Of a stretch of 64,000 nucleotides of DNA, positions 17,101 to 25,293 are shown piece after piece. The stretch spans positions 682,001 to 746,000 of the forward strand of contig CBDBQH010000001.1 in the NCBI GenBank assembly GCA_965208975.1. The letters are read 5' to 3'. A program made the translations under genes and the position numbers. Within the stretch, counting starts at the first letter, position 1. The number at the start of each line of letters is the position of its first letter. The notes beneath the pieces are model-generated. The model ran no database searches, was not told the DNA's origin, and worked only from the letters and a program-made list of their open reading frames with translations. This stretch comes from G963663315 sp965208975. GTDB taxonomy: Bacteria > Pseudomonadota > Gammaproteobacteria > Arenicellales > Poriferihabitantaceae.

Positions 17101-17772
17101 GACCAGATTCCATTGAATGAGGGCTGTCTGAAACCGATGGAGGTCATTATTCCTGATGATTCGATGATCAGCCCCCGCTACCCCGCCGCAGTGATCGCGG
17201 GTAATGTTGAAACGTCACAATATCTGGTCGATACCTTGTTCGGAGCGGTGAAAGCTGTTGCCGCTTCCCAGGGCACGATGAATAATTTTATCTGGGGCAA
17301 TGATCGCTACCAGTATTATGAAACCATCTGCGGTGGCGCTGGCGCTGGCGACGGTTATCACGGAGCCGATGCTGTTCACACGCACATGACCAACTCCAGA
17401 TTGACTGACCCCGAAGTGCTGGAATGGAGATTCCCGGTCATTCTGGAGTCATTTGAGGTTCGCGCGGATTCCGGCGGCCGGGGAAAATACAATGGCGGAG
17501 ACGGGGTGATCAGAAAAGTACGGTTTCTGGAGAGTGTGGTTGCCAACATTATTTCCGGTCACAGGAAAATTCCTCCTTATGGACTGAATGGAGGCCAGCC
17601 TGGAAAAACCGGATCAAACGGTGTGATCCATGCAGATGGTTCGCGGACATCGCTCGGCGGAACGGGCCAGGTCACCCTGGAGCCGGGTGATGTGGTGGTG
17701 ATTGAAACTCCGGGAGGAGGCGGGTATGGTTCGCGTGACCAAGACGAGGCAGAAGTGAATGACATCCTTTAA
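14119..17772 (+). CDS. 5-oxoprolinase (ATP-hydrolysing), fused HyuA-HyuB type
   Basis: Opens 5-oxoproline to glutamate at the cost of ATP. At 1217 residues both halves are present in one chain, as in eukaryotic OPLAH: HyuA half with 'DRGGTFTDIV' at residues 10-19 and 'GFDMGGTSTDVSHY' (actin-like ATPase motifs); HyuB half from about residue 700 ('VDPVMLEIFNNLFMSIAEQMG') to the C-terminal 'ETPGGGGYGSRD'. Many bacteria have these as two subunits or use PxpABC instead. It lies downstream of gshB, consistent with recycling of 5-oxoproline formed from glutathione or gamma-glutamyl compounds. The stop overlaps the following thioesterase gene by 14 bases. N-methylhydantoinase or acetone carboxylase relatives are possible but the fused form favours oxoprolinase. 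Confidence 0.9.
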   Translation: MQDKWEFWIDRGGTFTDIVARQPDGCVVTHKLLSENPGQYRDAAIQGIRDILGVKSSDPLDTSRIAAVKMGTTVATNALLERQGEDTLLVTTRGFGDQLRIGYQTRPQLFALNIRLPEMLYCDVLEVEERMDAQGQVLVDLDCKRARAGLQRHFDEGLRSVAIVLMHGYRYHRHELALKEMAQEIGYTQVSVSHQVSPLMKFVPRGDTTVVDAYLSPILRRYVNQVEAELGGLERHGGKLMFMQSNGGLTDARFFQGKDAILSGPAGGVVGMARVSEAINMGQVIGFDMGGTSTDVSHYNGEFEKAFETRVAGVRLRAPMMLIHTVAAGGGSILHFDGSRFRVGPDSAGANPGPACYRNSGPLTITDCNVMLGKLQPALFPKVFGENANLPLDTARVESEFEQMAARIRKETGGQRNPESVAAGFLSIAVENMANAIKKISVQRGYDVSDYTLCCFGGAGGQHACLVADALAMETILVHPFAGVLSAYGMGLADTVADRQQAVEETLEQALIAELSDRLDQLQNSGLDELRQQGDACESLSFNRLLHIRYQGSDTTLSVPHGDLDEVRSRFEQVHQMRFGFIAADKPLIVESIQVEVVSAARPSRIENPAPPPDDSRATAKPDAVHKCYMEDHWLDTPFYQRTSLIEGQALNGPAVVLDSTATIVVEPGWRAVLKPDNHLILERYRERAKTAEAIGTQVDPVMLEIFNNLFMSIAEQMGFVLENTAASVNIKERLDFSCAIFDASGALVANAPHMPVHLGSMGESIKTVIRERAGHILPGDAYILNAPYNGGTHLPDVTIIKPVFAGKERILFYVASRGHHADVGGKTPGSAPADSTSIEQEGVVIDNVKLVENDQFLGREIYDLLTGGAWPARNPQMNIADFKAQLAACEKGVRELLRMTGHYGLETVHAYMQHVQDNAEESVRRLLGVMEDGEFTYKMDDGHQISVKIRVDQTNRKAVVDFTGTSSRHPGNFNAPTAVALAAVLYVFRCLVDDQIPLNEGCLKPMEVIIPDDSMISPRYPAAVIAGNVETSQYLVDTLFGAVKAVAASQGTMNNFIWGNDRYQYYETICGGAGAGDGYHGADAVHTHMTNSRLTDPEVLEWRFPVILESFEVRADSGGRGKYNGGDGVIRKVRFLESVVANIISGHRKIPPYGLNGGQPGKTGSNGVIHADGSRTSLGGTGQVTLEPGDVVVIETPGGGGYGSRDQDEAEVNDIL

Positions 17773-18211
17773 ATTCCACTGCGAACCCTTGCAGGATGAC
17801 TGGCTGGATGCTTATGGACATCTGAATGAAGCGTATTATCTGGTTCCGTTCAGTAACGCGACCTGGTTGATGCAGGACCACTTCCTGATAGGGGTGGATT
17901 ATTTCAAAAGAACCGGCTGTGCGCTGTATACAGTGGAGACCCACCTGCGCTATCTGAACGAGGTCAGGCAACCGGCGCTGTTGGAAATTGAAACCCTGAT
18001 ACTGGGTTCTGATGCGAAGAAGATCTGGTTTGCCCATCTTATGGTCGTTGATGGGACGATTCGGGCTACCGCCGAATTCATGATCCTGCATTATGATACC
18101 CGCCAGGGACGAACTACGCCGATGCCCGATCAGGTACAGATCATGCTGAAGCAGGCTGAAATCAAATCAAGGCCTGATTGGGCGGGGCGACAAATCAGCC
18201 TGGGTGGGTGA
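17759..18211 (+). CDS. Hotdog-fold acyl-CoA thioesterase
   Basis: 150 residues of the 4-hydroxybenzoyl-CoA thioesterase-like fold: 'DAYGHLNEAYYLVPFSNATWLM' is the active-site helix (Asp and the H-N-x-x-Y pattern), 'TVETHLRYLNEVRQPALLEIET' the next strand pair, 'FAHLMV..GTIRATAEFMILHYD' the end of the sheet. It resembles the thioesterase domain linked to carnitine/betainyl-CoA metabolism, but the substrate is not certain. The start lies inside the oxoprolinase gene, so the two are translationally coupled. Confidence 0.75.
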   Translation: MTSFKFHCEPLQDDWLDAYGHLNEAYYLVPFSNATWLMQDHFLIGVDYFKRTGCALYTVETHLRYLNEVRQPALLEIETLILGSDAKKIWFAHLMVVDGTIRATAEFMILHYDTRQGRTTPMPDQVQIMLKQAEIKSRPDWAGRQISLGG

Positions 18212-18317
18212 TGGGCGGCTGCCCCTGGCCGATGACAAAAGCCTGTCCTTTAGTTTTTCCAGATAAGCCGAAAAGGCGAATCAAAGGGAATAATTGTTGT
18301 GAAATCAGGAGACTGAA

Positions 18318-18731
18318 ATGATTACAAGTGATAGGCAGTATGCAGCGGCTAAAGAAAAACTTGCCCTACTGGAAGAATCCCTGGTCCAAGAACTCGATAG
18401 CGCCGTTCCTGACATCATACGGGAAACCAGTGAAGGACAGTTACAGAGTCTTGTCACTGAAGTTCGGTCGGAGATTGAAGAATATGAGTCGTTAAAATCA
18501 ACCAGACTGGGAGAGTTGGAAATTCACTCTATACAGGATTTGATGATCACGCCTATCCGGTATCGTATTGCCTCTAATATGAGTGTAGAAGCTTTTGGCC
18601 GAAAGGTTGGCGTAAGCGTCCGTCAAATACACAGATATGAAGCCGAAAATTACGGCAACGCCAATACCAGCACACTAATAAAAATTCTCGAAAAACTGGA
18701 TGTCAGCCTGGACGGCCATATCTCCCCATAG
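18318..18731 (+). CDS. HTH-domain protein, possible orphan antitoxin or regulator
   Basis: 137 residues with CAGGAGA seven bases before ATG 18318. The N-terminal two thirds are helical and acidic ('AAAKEKLALLEESLVQEL'), reminiscent of HigA/MqsA-neighbour antitoxins; the C-terminal part is an XRE-type HTH ('MSVEAFGRKVGVSVRQIHRYEAENYGNANTSTLIKILEKLDVS'). No toxin gene is adjacent. The composition is more AT-rich than the neighbours. The 106 bases upstream and 206 downstream hold nothing I recognise. Confidence 0.65.
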   Translation: MITSDRQYAAAKEKLALLEESLVQELDSAVPDIIRETSEGQLQSLVTEVRSEIEEYESLKSTRLGELEIHSIQDLMITPIRYRIASNMSVEAFGRKVGVSVRQIHRYEAENYGNANTSTLIKILEKLDVSLDGHISP

Positions 18732-18937
18732 AGCTAAAAACAATAGCGCTCGTTTTTACCTGCACTCCTGAAAATACATGCGCGGGTTTTTGATCCATTC
18801 ATAACCGAATCGGGAGCTTGCAATCTATTTCCAGAGTCATTAAACGGAGGAGAAGAAGCAAGAAAGCCGGGCCGCTACGGCTTTGGCGAGGAGTTTGGGT
18901 TTGAGGCCGAACATGCTGTACAAATGGGAAGAGCAGT

Positions 18938-19936
18938 TCAGTCGCCATAGTGAATCATGGATGCGTTATCGGTGTCGTTGAGGTCACGGATTGCGCTTTC
19001 GACATCATGAATAGCGTTCTTCAGGTATTGGGTAATCACCCGCTTGTCATCGGTAAAGGGGATTTCATCAACCAGGGCTTGCAGCCTGCCCATGGAAAGC
19101 CACGCCTTGTGTCGCGCCCACTCGGTAAAGAGGACATGGTGAGGGTCTACCAGAGATAGATCCGGGAATCGGCAAACATCGTCAATTTCAGCGTTCAACG
19201 GGACATAGCCATTGACCAGGGTGATGCGTTCTCCCGGTCGGGTGAGCCTTGCGCCACGATGCACCACCATATTGCCATGCAGCACAAAGGCATAACCGGC
19301 GCCGGGAAATCGGGGACTCACTATCCGTTCCGATGGAATCGAATCGCCCTTGTCCGAAATTTCTTTCGCCTGTTCACGGGTGCCCCTGAAATACTGGAAC
19401 TCTCCGCCAAAAAGCTGACCGGGATCCGATAACATCAAAACGTAATCCAGGCTCAGCGTGTCATGATGCCATTTATCAACCGGGCGATTGAGGTCGTCCG
19501 GGGCATAATTCAGATGCCCCAGGTGCAAAGGCATGGTATGTGGTGAAACTGGCGTTCCAAAAATATCCGACACGAATTCGGTGACTTCGGTACAAAGGCA
19601 GAAATCCCTGAGGAAACGGGATTGATAAACGCCACCGCGAACCATATTCTCGATGCGTTCACAGTTGACTGCAAATTTGCGGAGTGAACGGGCCGTATCG
19701 CGCATGATCTTGACTCCTTCGTCCGATAGCAACCGCACGGCGCCGGAGATTGCCAGGTCGGTCGGGCATTCCTTGATCGTTGCGGCATCATAACCCAGAT
19801 CACTTAACCGCACCGTGTCTTGCGGGGGTTCGAGCTGGAGATGTCTGGCCGGATCAAATTCGACTTCTTCATCAAGATATTGATACCCGTCAGGCAGGAC
19901 AGAAGGAAATTTCGGCGGACTGTTCCAGTACGGCAT
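18938..19936 (-). CDS. Fe(II)/2-oxoglutarate-dependent oxygenase (PhyH-like)
   Basis: 332 residues. The iron-binding facial triad is visible: 'WHHDTLSLDYVLML' (His157-x-Asp159) and the distal histidine in 'VVHRGARL' (His226) followed by 'RPGERITLVNGY' (Arg237, 2-oxoglutarate). 'GGEFQYFRG' is the loop between. The substrate is unknown; this group hydroxylates small molecules. It faces away from the type I R-M operon. Alone in its transcription unit, with no biosynthetic partner nearby. Confidence 0.72.
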   Translation of the reverse strand: MPYWNSPPKFPSVLPDGYQYLDEEVEFDPARHLQLEPPQDTVRLSDLGYDAATIKECPTDLAISGAVRLLSDEGVKIMRDTARSLRKFAVNCERIENMVRGGVYQSRFLRDFCLCTEVTEFVSDIFGTPVSPHTMPLHLGHLNYAPDDLNRPVDKWHHDTLSLDYVLMLSDPGQLFGGEFQYFRGTREQAKEISDKGDSIPSERIVSPRFPGAGYAFVLHGNMVVHRGARLTRPGERITLVNGYVPLNAEIDDVCRFPDLSLVDPHHVLFTEWARHKAWLSMGRLQALVDEIPFTDDKRVITQYLKNAIHDVESAIRDLNDTDNASMIHYGD

Positions 19937-20111
19937 ATCAGAGCATCCAGGTGGTCGGGGTCAGGATTATGGCATTATATATAAAGTAGGGGTAATTGTG
20001 GCGGGTCATGCTATATTCCCGGCATGTTGAGGTATCTACTCATTAAGAAATGGTCTCTGATGCATGCCTTGGGATGGTTTTTGAATTCGTTCTATTTTGT
20101 GGGACAGGCCA

Positions 20112-22289
20112 GTGAATATACAAGTCCACGAAGAGCTTAAAACCAAAATCTGGGAAATCGCGAAACGGCTCAGGGGGCCGTACCGGCCTCCTCAATATCG
20201 TCTGGTCATGCTTCCTATGGTCGTCTTGCGTCGGCTCGACTGTGTTCTGGAACCAACCAAGGATGCCGTTCTGAAGCGGCGTGATGAGCTAGAGGCGAAG
20301 CAGATGCCCGAAGCGGCAATGGGTCGCCTGCTGGGCAAGGCCGCCGACCCTCAGCGCAAGCATCCGCTCTATAACACGAGCCCCTACACCTTCGCCCGAT
20401 TGCTCGGCGATGCCGAGAACATCGCGCCGAACCTCGTATCGTACATCAACGGTTTTTCCCCCACCGCGCGGCGCATCTTCGAGCGTTTCAAATTCGCTGA
20501 TCAGATCGAGAAGCTTGACACCAGCAACCGCCTCTTCACAATCGTCAAGGTAATGACCGATGTCGACCTTCACCCCGACAGAATCGACAACCTTCAGATG
20601 GGTTATCTGTTCGAGCACCTGGTGATGCGTTTCAACGAGCAGGCCAACGAAGAAGCGGGAGACCACTTCACGCCACGTGAGGTCATCCGTCTCATGGCGA
20701 ACCTCATCTATACAGGCGAACAGGATGTCTACAAGCCCGGCATCTACCGCACAATCTACGATCCGGCATGTGGGACGGGAGGTATGCTCTCCGAGTCCGA
20801 GAAGCTCATTCTTTCGCAGAACGAGCGTGCCAAACTCGCCCTTTATGGTCAGGAATACAATGACGAATCCTGGGCAATCTGCTGTTCGGATATGCTTATC
20901 AAGGACGAAGACACAGCCAACATTATTTTTGGCGACACTCTCGGCGATGGCAAAACCAGAGACGGTTTCGAGGGCCAACGATTTCACTACCTGATGGCCA
21001 ACCCGCCGTATGGTGTTGAATGGAAGGACCAGAAGAAAGCAGTCGAACATGAGCACAAGACCGTCGGTTTTTCAGGCCGGTTCGGCGCTGGACTGCCAAA
21101 CATCAACGACGGCTCGCTACTCTTCCTGCAACACATGATTTCCAAGATGCATCCATATAAGGAGGATAACGAAGATCAACCCGGATCAAAAATCGCTATT
21201 GTCTTTAACGGATCGCCACTTTTCTCCGGCGATGCCGGATCGGGGCCGTCCAACATTCGCCGATGGATCATCGAGAAAGACTGGCTCGACACCATCGTGG
21301 CGTTGCCTGACCAGCTTTTCTACAACACCGGCATCTTCACCTATATCTGGCTCGTGACGAACCGTAAGCCACTGGAGCGGCGTGGCAAGGTACAGCTCAT
21401 TGACGGCACGCGCTTCTTCCAGAAGATGAAAAAGAGCCTCAACAACAAGCGTAACGAGATCAGCGAAGATCAAATCCACCATCTCACCCGTGTCTACGGC
21501 AACTATCAGGATGGGGAAACGGCCGAGGTTCAAATTGACGGCGAGACCGAGCCCCGTGTAGTCTCCCACATCTTCGAGAACCGGGAGTTCGGCTTTCTCA
21601 AGGTAACAGTTGAGCGCCCCTTGCGGATGAACTTTGATGCGACGCCGGAGCGCATCGCGAAACTCGACAATCAGACCGTCTTCGCGAATCTGGCGAAATC
21701 AAAGAAGTGGAAGGATAAGTCGGTAGCCGAACACGAGGTCGCAGAGGGACAGAAACAGCAGAAAGCCATCCGCGCTATGCTCACGTCGCTCGAAGGCAAC
21801 GGACGTTACATGGATCGAGAGGCGTTCCAGACTGATATGATGAAGGTAGCGAAACGCGCCACCCTTAAAATCTCAGCCCCAATCAGGAGGGCGATTTTCA
21901 CAGCGCTTGGCGAGCGCGACCCGGACGCCGAGATTTGCCGGGACAGCAATGGCCAGCCGGAGCCTGACAGCGAGCTTCGGGACACTGAGAATATCCCTTT
22001 ACCACCGGGCACTGTGTTGCCCCTGCCTCTGGACTTCGGGCCGGACAAGCCCAATGACCGGCTGGTTGTGGCCTTCCAGGATGACATTGACGCTTATATT
22101 GTGCGCGAGGTGTTGCCCCATGTGCCCGATGCCTGGGTGGACTACGACAAGACCAAGGTCGGTTACGAAATCCCGATCAACCGGCATTTCTACGTCTACA
22201 AGCCGCCACGCCCGCTTGACCAGATCGAAGCGGACATCACCAAGCTGGAAGGGGAGATCGCCGGGTTACTGAAGGGGCTGGTGGAATGA
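20112..22289 (+). CDS. hsdM: Type I restriction-modification system, DNA methyltransferase subunit HsdM
   Basis: N6-adenine methyltransferase of a type I system. The N-terminal HsdM helical domain runs to about residue 160, then the methylase core with SAM motif 'DPACGTGGM' near 217 and catalytic 'NPPYG' near 297. The ~200-residue C-terminal extension ends in a helical tail ('DQIEADITKLEGEIAGLLKGL') that would contact HsdS. 725 residues is longer than classical HsdM (about 520) and fits the large-HsdM branch. I chose GTG 20112 ('MNIQVHEELKTKIWEIAKRLRG'); an in-frame TTG at 20097 would add five residues. The stop overlaps hsdS (ATGA). Confidence 0.93.
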   Translation: MNIQVHEELKTKIWEIAKRLRGPYRPPQYRLVMLPMVVLRRLDCVLEPTKDAVLKRRDELEAKQMPEAAMGRLLGKAADPQRKHPLYNTSPYTFARLLGDAENIAPNLVSYINGFSPTARRIFERFKFADQIEKLDTSNRLFTIVKVMTDVDLHPDRIDNLQMGYLFEHLVMRFNEQANEEAGDHFTPREVIRLMANLIYTGEQDVYKPGIYRTIYDPACGTGGMLSESEKLILSQNERAKLALYGQEYNDESWAICCSDMLIKDEDTANIIFGDTLGDGKTRDGFEGQRFHYLMANPPYGVEWKDQKKAVEHEHKTVGFSGRFGAGLPNINDGSLLFLQHMISKMHPYKEDNEDQPGSKIAIVFNGSPLFSGDAGSGPSNIRRWIIEKDWLDTIVALPDQLFYNTGIFTYIWLVTNRKPLERRGKVQLIDGTRFFQKMKKSLNNKRNEISEDQIHHLTRVYGNYQDGETAEVQIDGETEPRVVSHIFENREFGFLKVTVERPLRMNFDATPERIAKLDNQTVFANLAKSKKWKDKSVAEHEVAEGQKQQKAIRAMLTSLEGNGRYMDREAFQTDMMKVAKRATLKISAPIRRAIFTALGERDPDAEICRDSNGQPEPDSELRDTENIPLPPGTVLPLPLDFGPDKPNDRLVVAFQDDIDAYIVREVLPHVPDAWVDYDKTKVGYEIPINRHFYVYKPPRPLDQIEADITKLEGEIAGLLKGLVE

Positions 22290-23554
22290 CCGAAATCCCA
22301 GAAAAGGTCCGCGAAGCCTATCGAGAGCTTCCACCGGGCTGGAAGCTGGAGAAGATGAAGTTCTTCGCCGATGTCCGGAATAGTAACGTCGACAAAACCA
22401 TCTCCGAGGATGAGGTGCCGGTTCGGCTCTGCAACTATACTGATGTCTATTACAACGACCGCATCACATCGGACCTGGATTTCATGGAGGGATCGGCGAC
22501 TGTAGCGGAAATCGAGCGTTTCCAGCTCAGACGCGGTCAGGTCATCATCACAAAGGATAGCGAAGGGTGGGATGATATCGGCATCCCTGCTTTGGTTACC
22601 GAGAACATGCCGGAGGTTCTGTGTGGCTACCACCTTTCGGTGTTCGAGCCTGGCCCAGAGTTGGACGGAGGTTTTATCGTATGGCTCTGTCAGGCCGAAC
22701 CGCTCAACGACCAATTCAAGCTCGCAGCAAACGGCGTGACTCGTTTCGGGCTCGGCCAATACCCGATGAAGAACGCCTTCATCTCACTTCCCCCGCTCGA
22801 CACGCAGCGGCGGATTGCACGTTTTCTGGATGAGAAGACGGCACAGATTGATGAACTGATCAAGAAAAAACGCACGCTTCTGGTTCGGCTAGCCGAAAAG
22901 CGACAGGCACTCATAACCCGCGCCGTCACTAAGGGCCTCAACCCCGATGCGCCTATGAAACCCTCCGGCATAGATTGGCTCGGCGACATCCCTGCACATT
23001 GGGAAGTACTTCACCTGCGCTATGCAGTCAAGAATCTGAACAACATGCGGGTCCCTATCGCTGCGGAGATGAGGAAAGGTGTCGAAAGAACGTACCCCTA
23101 CTACGGAGCATCAGGCATCATTGACTACGTAGACGAGTATATTTTTGACTTCCCGGCTGTCCTTGTTGCAGAGGACGGCGCCAATCTTCTTTTGAGGTCA
23201 ACCCCATTGTCGTTTGTTGCCGAGGGCAAGTATTGGGTCAACAATCACGCGCATATTCTGAAACCCGAGAAGATTACAGTATGGTTCTGTTCATCTCTCT
23301 TGGCCCTCTATCCGCTTGACCCATGGATTTCCGGCTCTGCACAGCCAAAACTTACAAAGGATAACCTTGGATCGTTAGATGTGTGGGTTCCATCGCTTGA
23401 TGAACAAAGGCAAATCGAAGCTTCTGTCAAAGAGGAAACCGATCAACTTCAGCAAGTGCGTCAACCGCTAGAAAAGAGCATTGAAGCACTTGAAGAATAC
23501 AGAACAGCAATCATCACGGCAGCCGTAACCGGGCAACTTACGGAGCTACAATAA
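22286..23554 (+). CDS. hsdS: Type I restriction-modification system, specificity subunit HsdS
   Basis: Reads the bipartite target sequence. 422 residues with two target-recognition domains, each followed by a coiled coil: the first ends 'PPLDTQRRIARFLDEKTAQIDELIKKK' and the second 'PSLDEQRQIEASVKEETDQLQQVRQPLEKSIEALEEYR'. Between them is the conserved 'SGIDWLGDIPAHWEV'. The second recognition domain (about 23,010-23,400) is somewhat more AT-rich than the first half, as expected for a swappable module. Overlaps hsdM by four bases. Confidence 0.92.
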   Translation: MTEIPEKVREAYRELPPGWKLEKMKFFADVRNSNVDKTISEDEVPVRLCNYTDVYYNDRITSDLDFMEGSATVAEIERFQLRRGQVIITKDSEGWDDIGIPALVTENMPEVLCGYHLSVFEPGPELDGGFIVWLCQAEPLNDQFKLAANGVTRFGLGQYPMKNAFISLPPLDTQRRIARFLDEKTAQIDELIKKKRTLLVRLAEKRQALITRAVTKGLNPDAPMKPSGIDWLGDIPAHWEVLHLRYAVKNLNNMRVPIAAEMRKGVERTYPYYGASGIIDYVDEYIFDFPAVLVAEDGANLLLRSTPLSFVAEGKYWVNNHAHILKPEKITVWFCSSLLALYPLDPWISGSAQPKLTKDNLGSLDVWVPSLDEQRQIEASVKEETDQLQQVRQPLEKSIEALEEYRTAIITAAVTGQLTELQ

Positions 23555-23601
23555 CCCTTGATGCACAGACATAAACCATCTTGAAGGTATAACATTCCGA
23601 A

Positions 23602-24768
23602 ATGAGCCGAATCGCAGTCAATCCAGAAGTCCTTCGCTGGGCGCGGGAACGCGCCGGGCTCAGTTTGGCTGATCTGCAGGACAAATTCCCGAAGTTGGCA
23701 GACTGGGAGGCCGAAGCAACCCAGCCCACGATGAAGCAGTTGGAGAACTTCGCCAAAGCGGCGCGTGTGCCGTTCGGATTCCTGTTCCTGCGAGAACCGC
23801 CGGAGATGTCTTTACCGTTTACGGACTTTCGCACGGTAGAAAGTCAGCGGCCCCAGGGCATCAGCCCGGAACTGATGGATACCATACACCTCATGCGGCG
23901 GCGGCAAGCCTGGCTGCGGGAAGAACGGATTGAAGCCGAAGTGGAACCGATAGGCTTTGTCGGAATCGCCAGACTTGTCGACGACCCGGCAGCCACGGGC
24001 CGGGAAATGCGGCGAGTGATCGGACTGGATGATGACTGGGCACAACGGGCGCCAACCTGGACGGCGGCTGTGGGCGAACTGCGTCAGGTCATTGAGTCGC
24101 TCGGTGTCATGGCGGTGATGAATGGCATCGTTGGCAACAATACCCATCGCCAACTGGATGTGAACGAGTTCCGTGGTTTTGCCCTGAGCGATCCCTATGC
24201 CCCACTGATCTTCGTTAACGGGGCCGATGCAAAATCTGCCCAGATGTTTACCCTCGCGCACGAGTTGGCCCACCTGTGGCTAGGCGACACGGGTGAAGGC
24301 CTGTCCGGTTTTCAAGCGCTGCAACCGGACGGCGGCGACATAGAGCGGTTTTGCGACCAGGCGGCAGCAGAATTCCTTGTGCCCGCTGCCGGGATTCAGG
24401 TTGCGTGGCGGGAGGTTTCTGATGGCGACAACGCGGACGCAGCCTGTCAGAAACTGGCTACGCGCTTCAAGGTAAGTCCGGTGGTGATCGGGCGGCGGGC
24501 TATGGATCTCGGTTTCATAACACGTAATGAGTTTTTCAGCTTCTACTACGACTATACGCAAAGAGAGCGGCGGAAGAAGCAGACGAACACAGGCGGCGGA
24601 GATTTCTACAACAATCAAAATACGCGGGTTGGTCAACTGTTTGCTTCTCACCTGGTTCGGGCCGCCAAAGAGGGGCGCATTGGCTTCAAGGAAGCCTATG
24701 ACTTATCCGGCCTGAACGGCGGCAGCTTTCAGGAGTATGCTCGCCGACTCGGATTATCACTACCATGA
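23602..24768 (+). CDS. HTH + ImmA/IrrE-type zinc metallopeptidase domain protein
   Basis: 388 residues. N-terminal XRE-like HTH ('LRWARERAGLSLADLQDKFPKLADWEAEATQPTMKQLENFAKAARVPFGFLFL') followed by an ImmA/IrrE domain with zinc motif 'HELAH' (His220, Glu221, His224). This architecture (COG2856) is the usual antitoxin-like partner of DUF4411 proteins, which follows with a 4-base overlap. It sits inside the type I R-M operon between hsdS and hsdR. In phages and ICEs such peptidases cut repressors, so it may also sense DNA damage or control the operon. Confidence 0.85.
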   Translation: MSRIAVNPEVLRWARERAGLSLADLQDKFPKLADWEAEATQPTMKQLENFAKAARVPFGFLFLREPPEMSLPFTDFRTVESQRPQGISPELMDTIHLMRRRQAWLREERIEAEVEPIGFVGIARLVDDPAATGREMRRVIGLDDDWAQRAPTWTAAVGELRQVIESLGVMAVMNGIVGNNTHRQLDVNEFRGFALSDPYAPLIFVNGADAKSAQMFTLAHELAHLWLGDTGEGLSGFQALQPDGGDIERFCDQAAAEFLVPAAGIQVAWREVSDGDNADAACQKLATRFKVSPVVIGRRAMDLGFITRNEFFSFYYDYTQRERRKKQTNTGGGDFYNNQNTRVGQLFASHLVRAAKEGRIGFKEAYDLSGLNGGSFQEYARRLGLSLP

Positions 24769-25289
24769 GTTCTACTTCCAGCTATCTCATCGACTCGGAC
24801 GTGTTGATCACCGCCAAGAATCGCTATTACGCGTTTTCGATTTGCCCGGGATTCTGGGACAGTCTCTTGTACGGCCATACACTCGGCAACATACACAGCA
24901 TTGATCGAGTCAGGCAGGAACTGCGCCTTGGCCGCAAGGACGATGACTTGGTGAGGTGGGTTGGCGAGTCCGTTCCGGAAAGTTTCTTTCTCGCTAGTGA
25001 CGGTGGTGAAGTTGTCTCTGCCTTTACCCAAGTCATGCTCTGGGTCACGCGTCACGCGCAATATCACGACGAGGCTAAAGCCAAGTTTGCCAGCGGCGCC
25101 GATGGCTGGCTGGTCGCTCACGGCCTGGTAACCGGAAGAATCATCGTCACCAACGAGCAGCCGCGCCCGGAATCGCGCAATCAAATCAAACTGCCTGATG
25201 TCTGCAATGCTTTCTCCGTCCATTTCGAAAATACCTTTGCTATGCTGCATACGCTCGGCGTCCAGTACCACTTCTCAACAACTCCGTAA
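24765..25289 (+). CDS. DUF4411 protein, PIN-like putative toxin
   Basis: 174 residues. The start 'SYLIDSDVLITAKNRYYAF' has the first catalytic aspartate of a PIN-like fold and is the signature of DUF4411; 'GADGWLVAHGL' supplies the middle acidic residue and 'RNQIKLPDVCNAF' the last. PIN folds are RNases. Coupled by ATGA to the ImmA/IrrE gene and 4 bases before hsdR. Together they look like a toxin-antitoxin-like pair embedded in the restriction operon. Confidence 0.82.
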   Translation: MSSTSSYLIDSDVLITAKNRYYAFSICPGFWDSLLYGHTLGNIHSIDRVRQELRLGRKDDDLVRWVGESVPESFFLASDGGEVVSAFTQVMLWVTRHAQYHDEAKAKFASGADGWLVAHGLVTGRIIVTNEQPRPESRNQIKLPDVCNAFSVHFENTFAMLHTLGVQYHFSTTP

Positions 25290-25293
25290 AGCG

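Noticed and set aside
18732..18937. Weak hairpin followed by TTTTTA near 18760 as terminator
   Set aside because: The stem is only four bases (GAGC/GCTC), too short to call.
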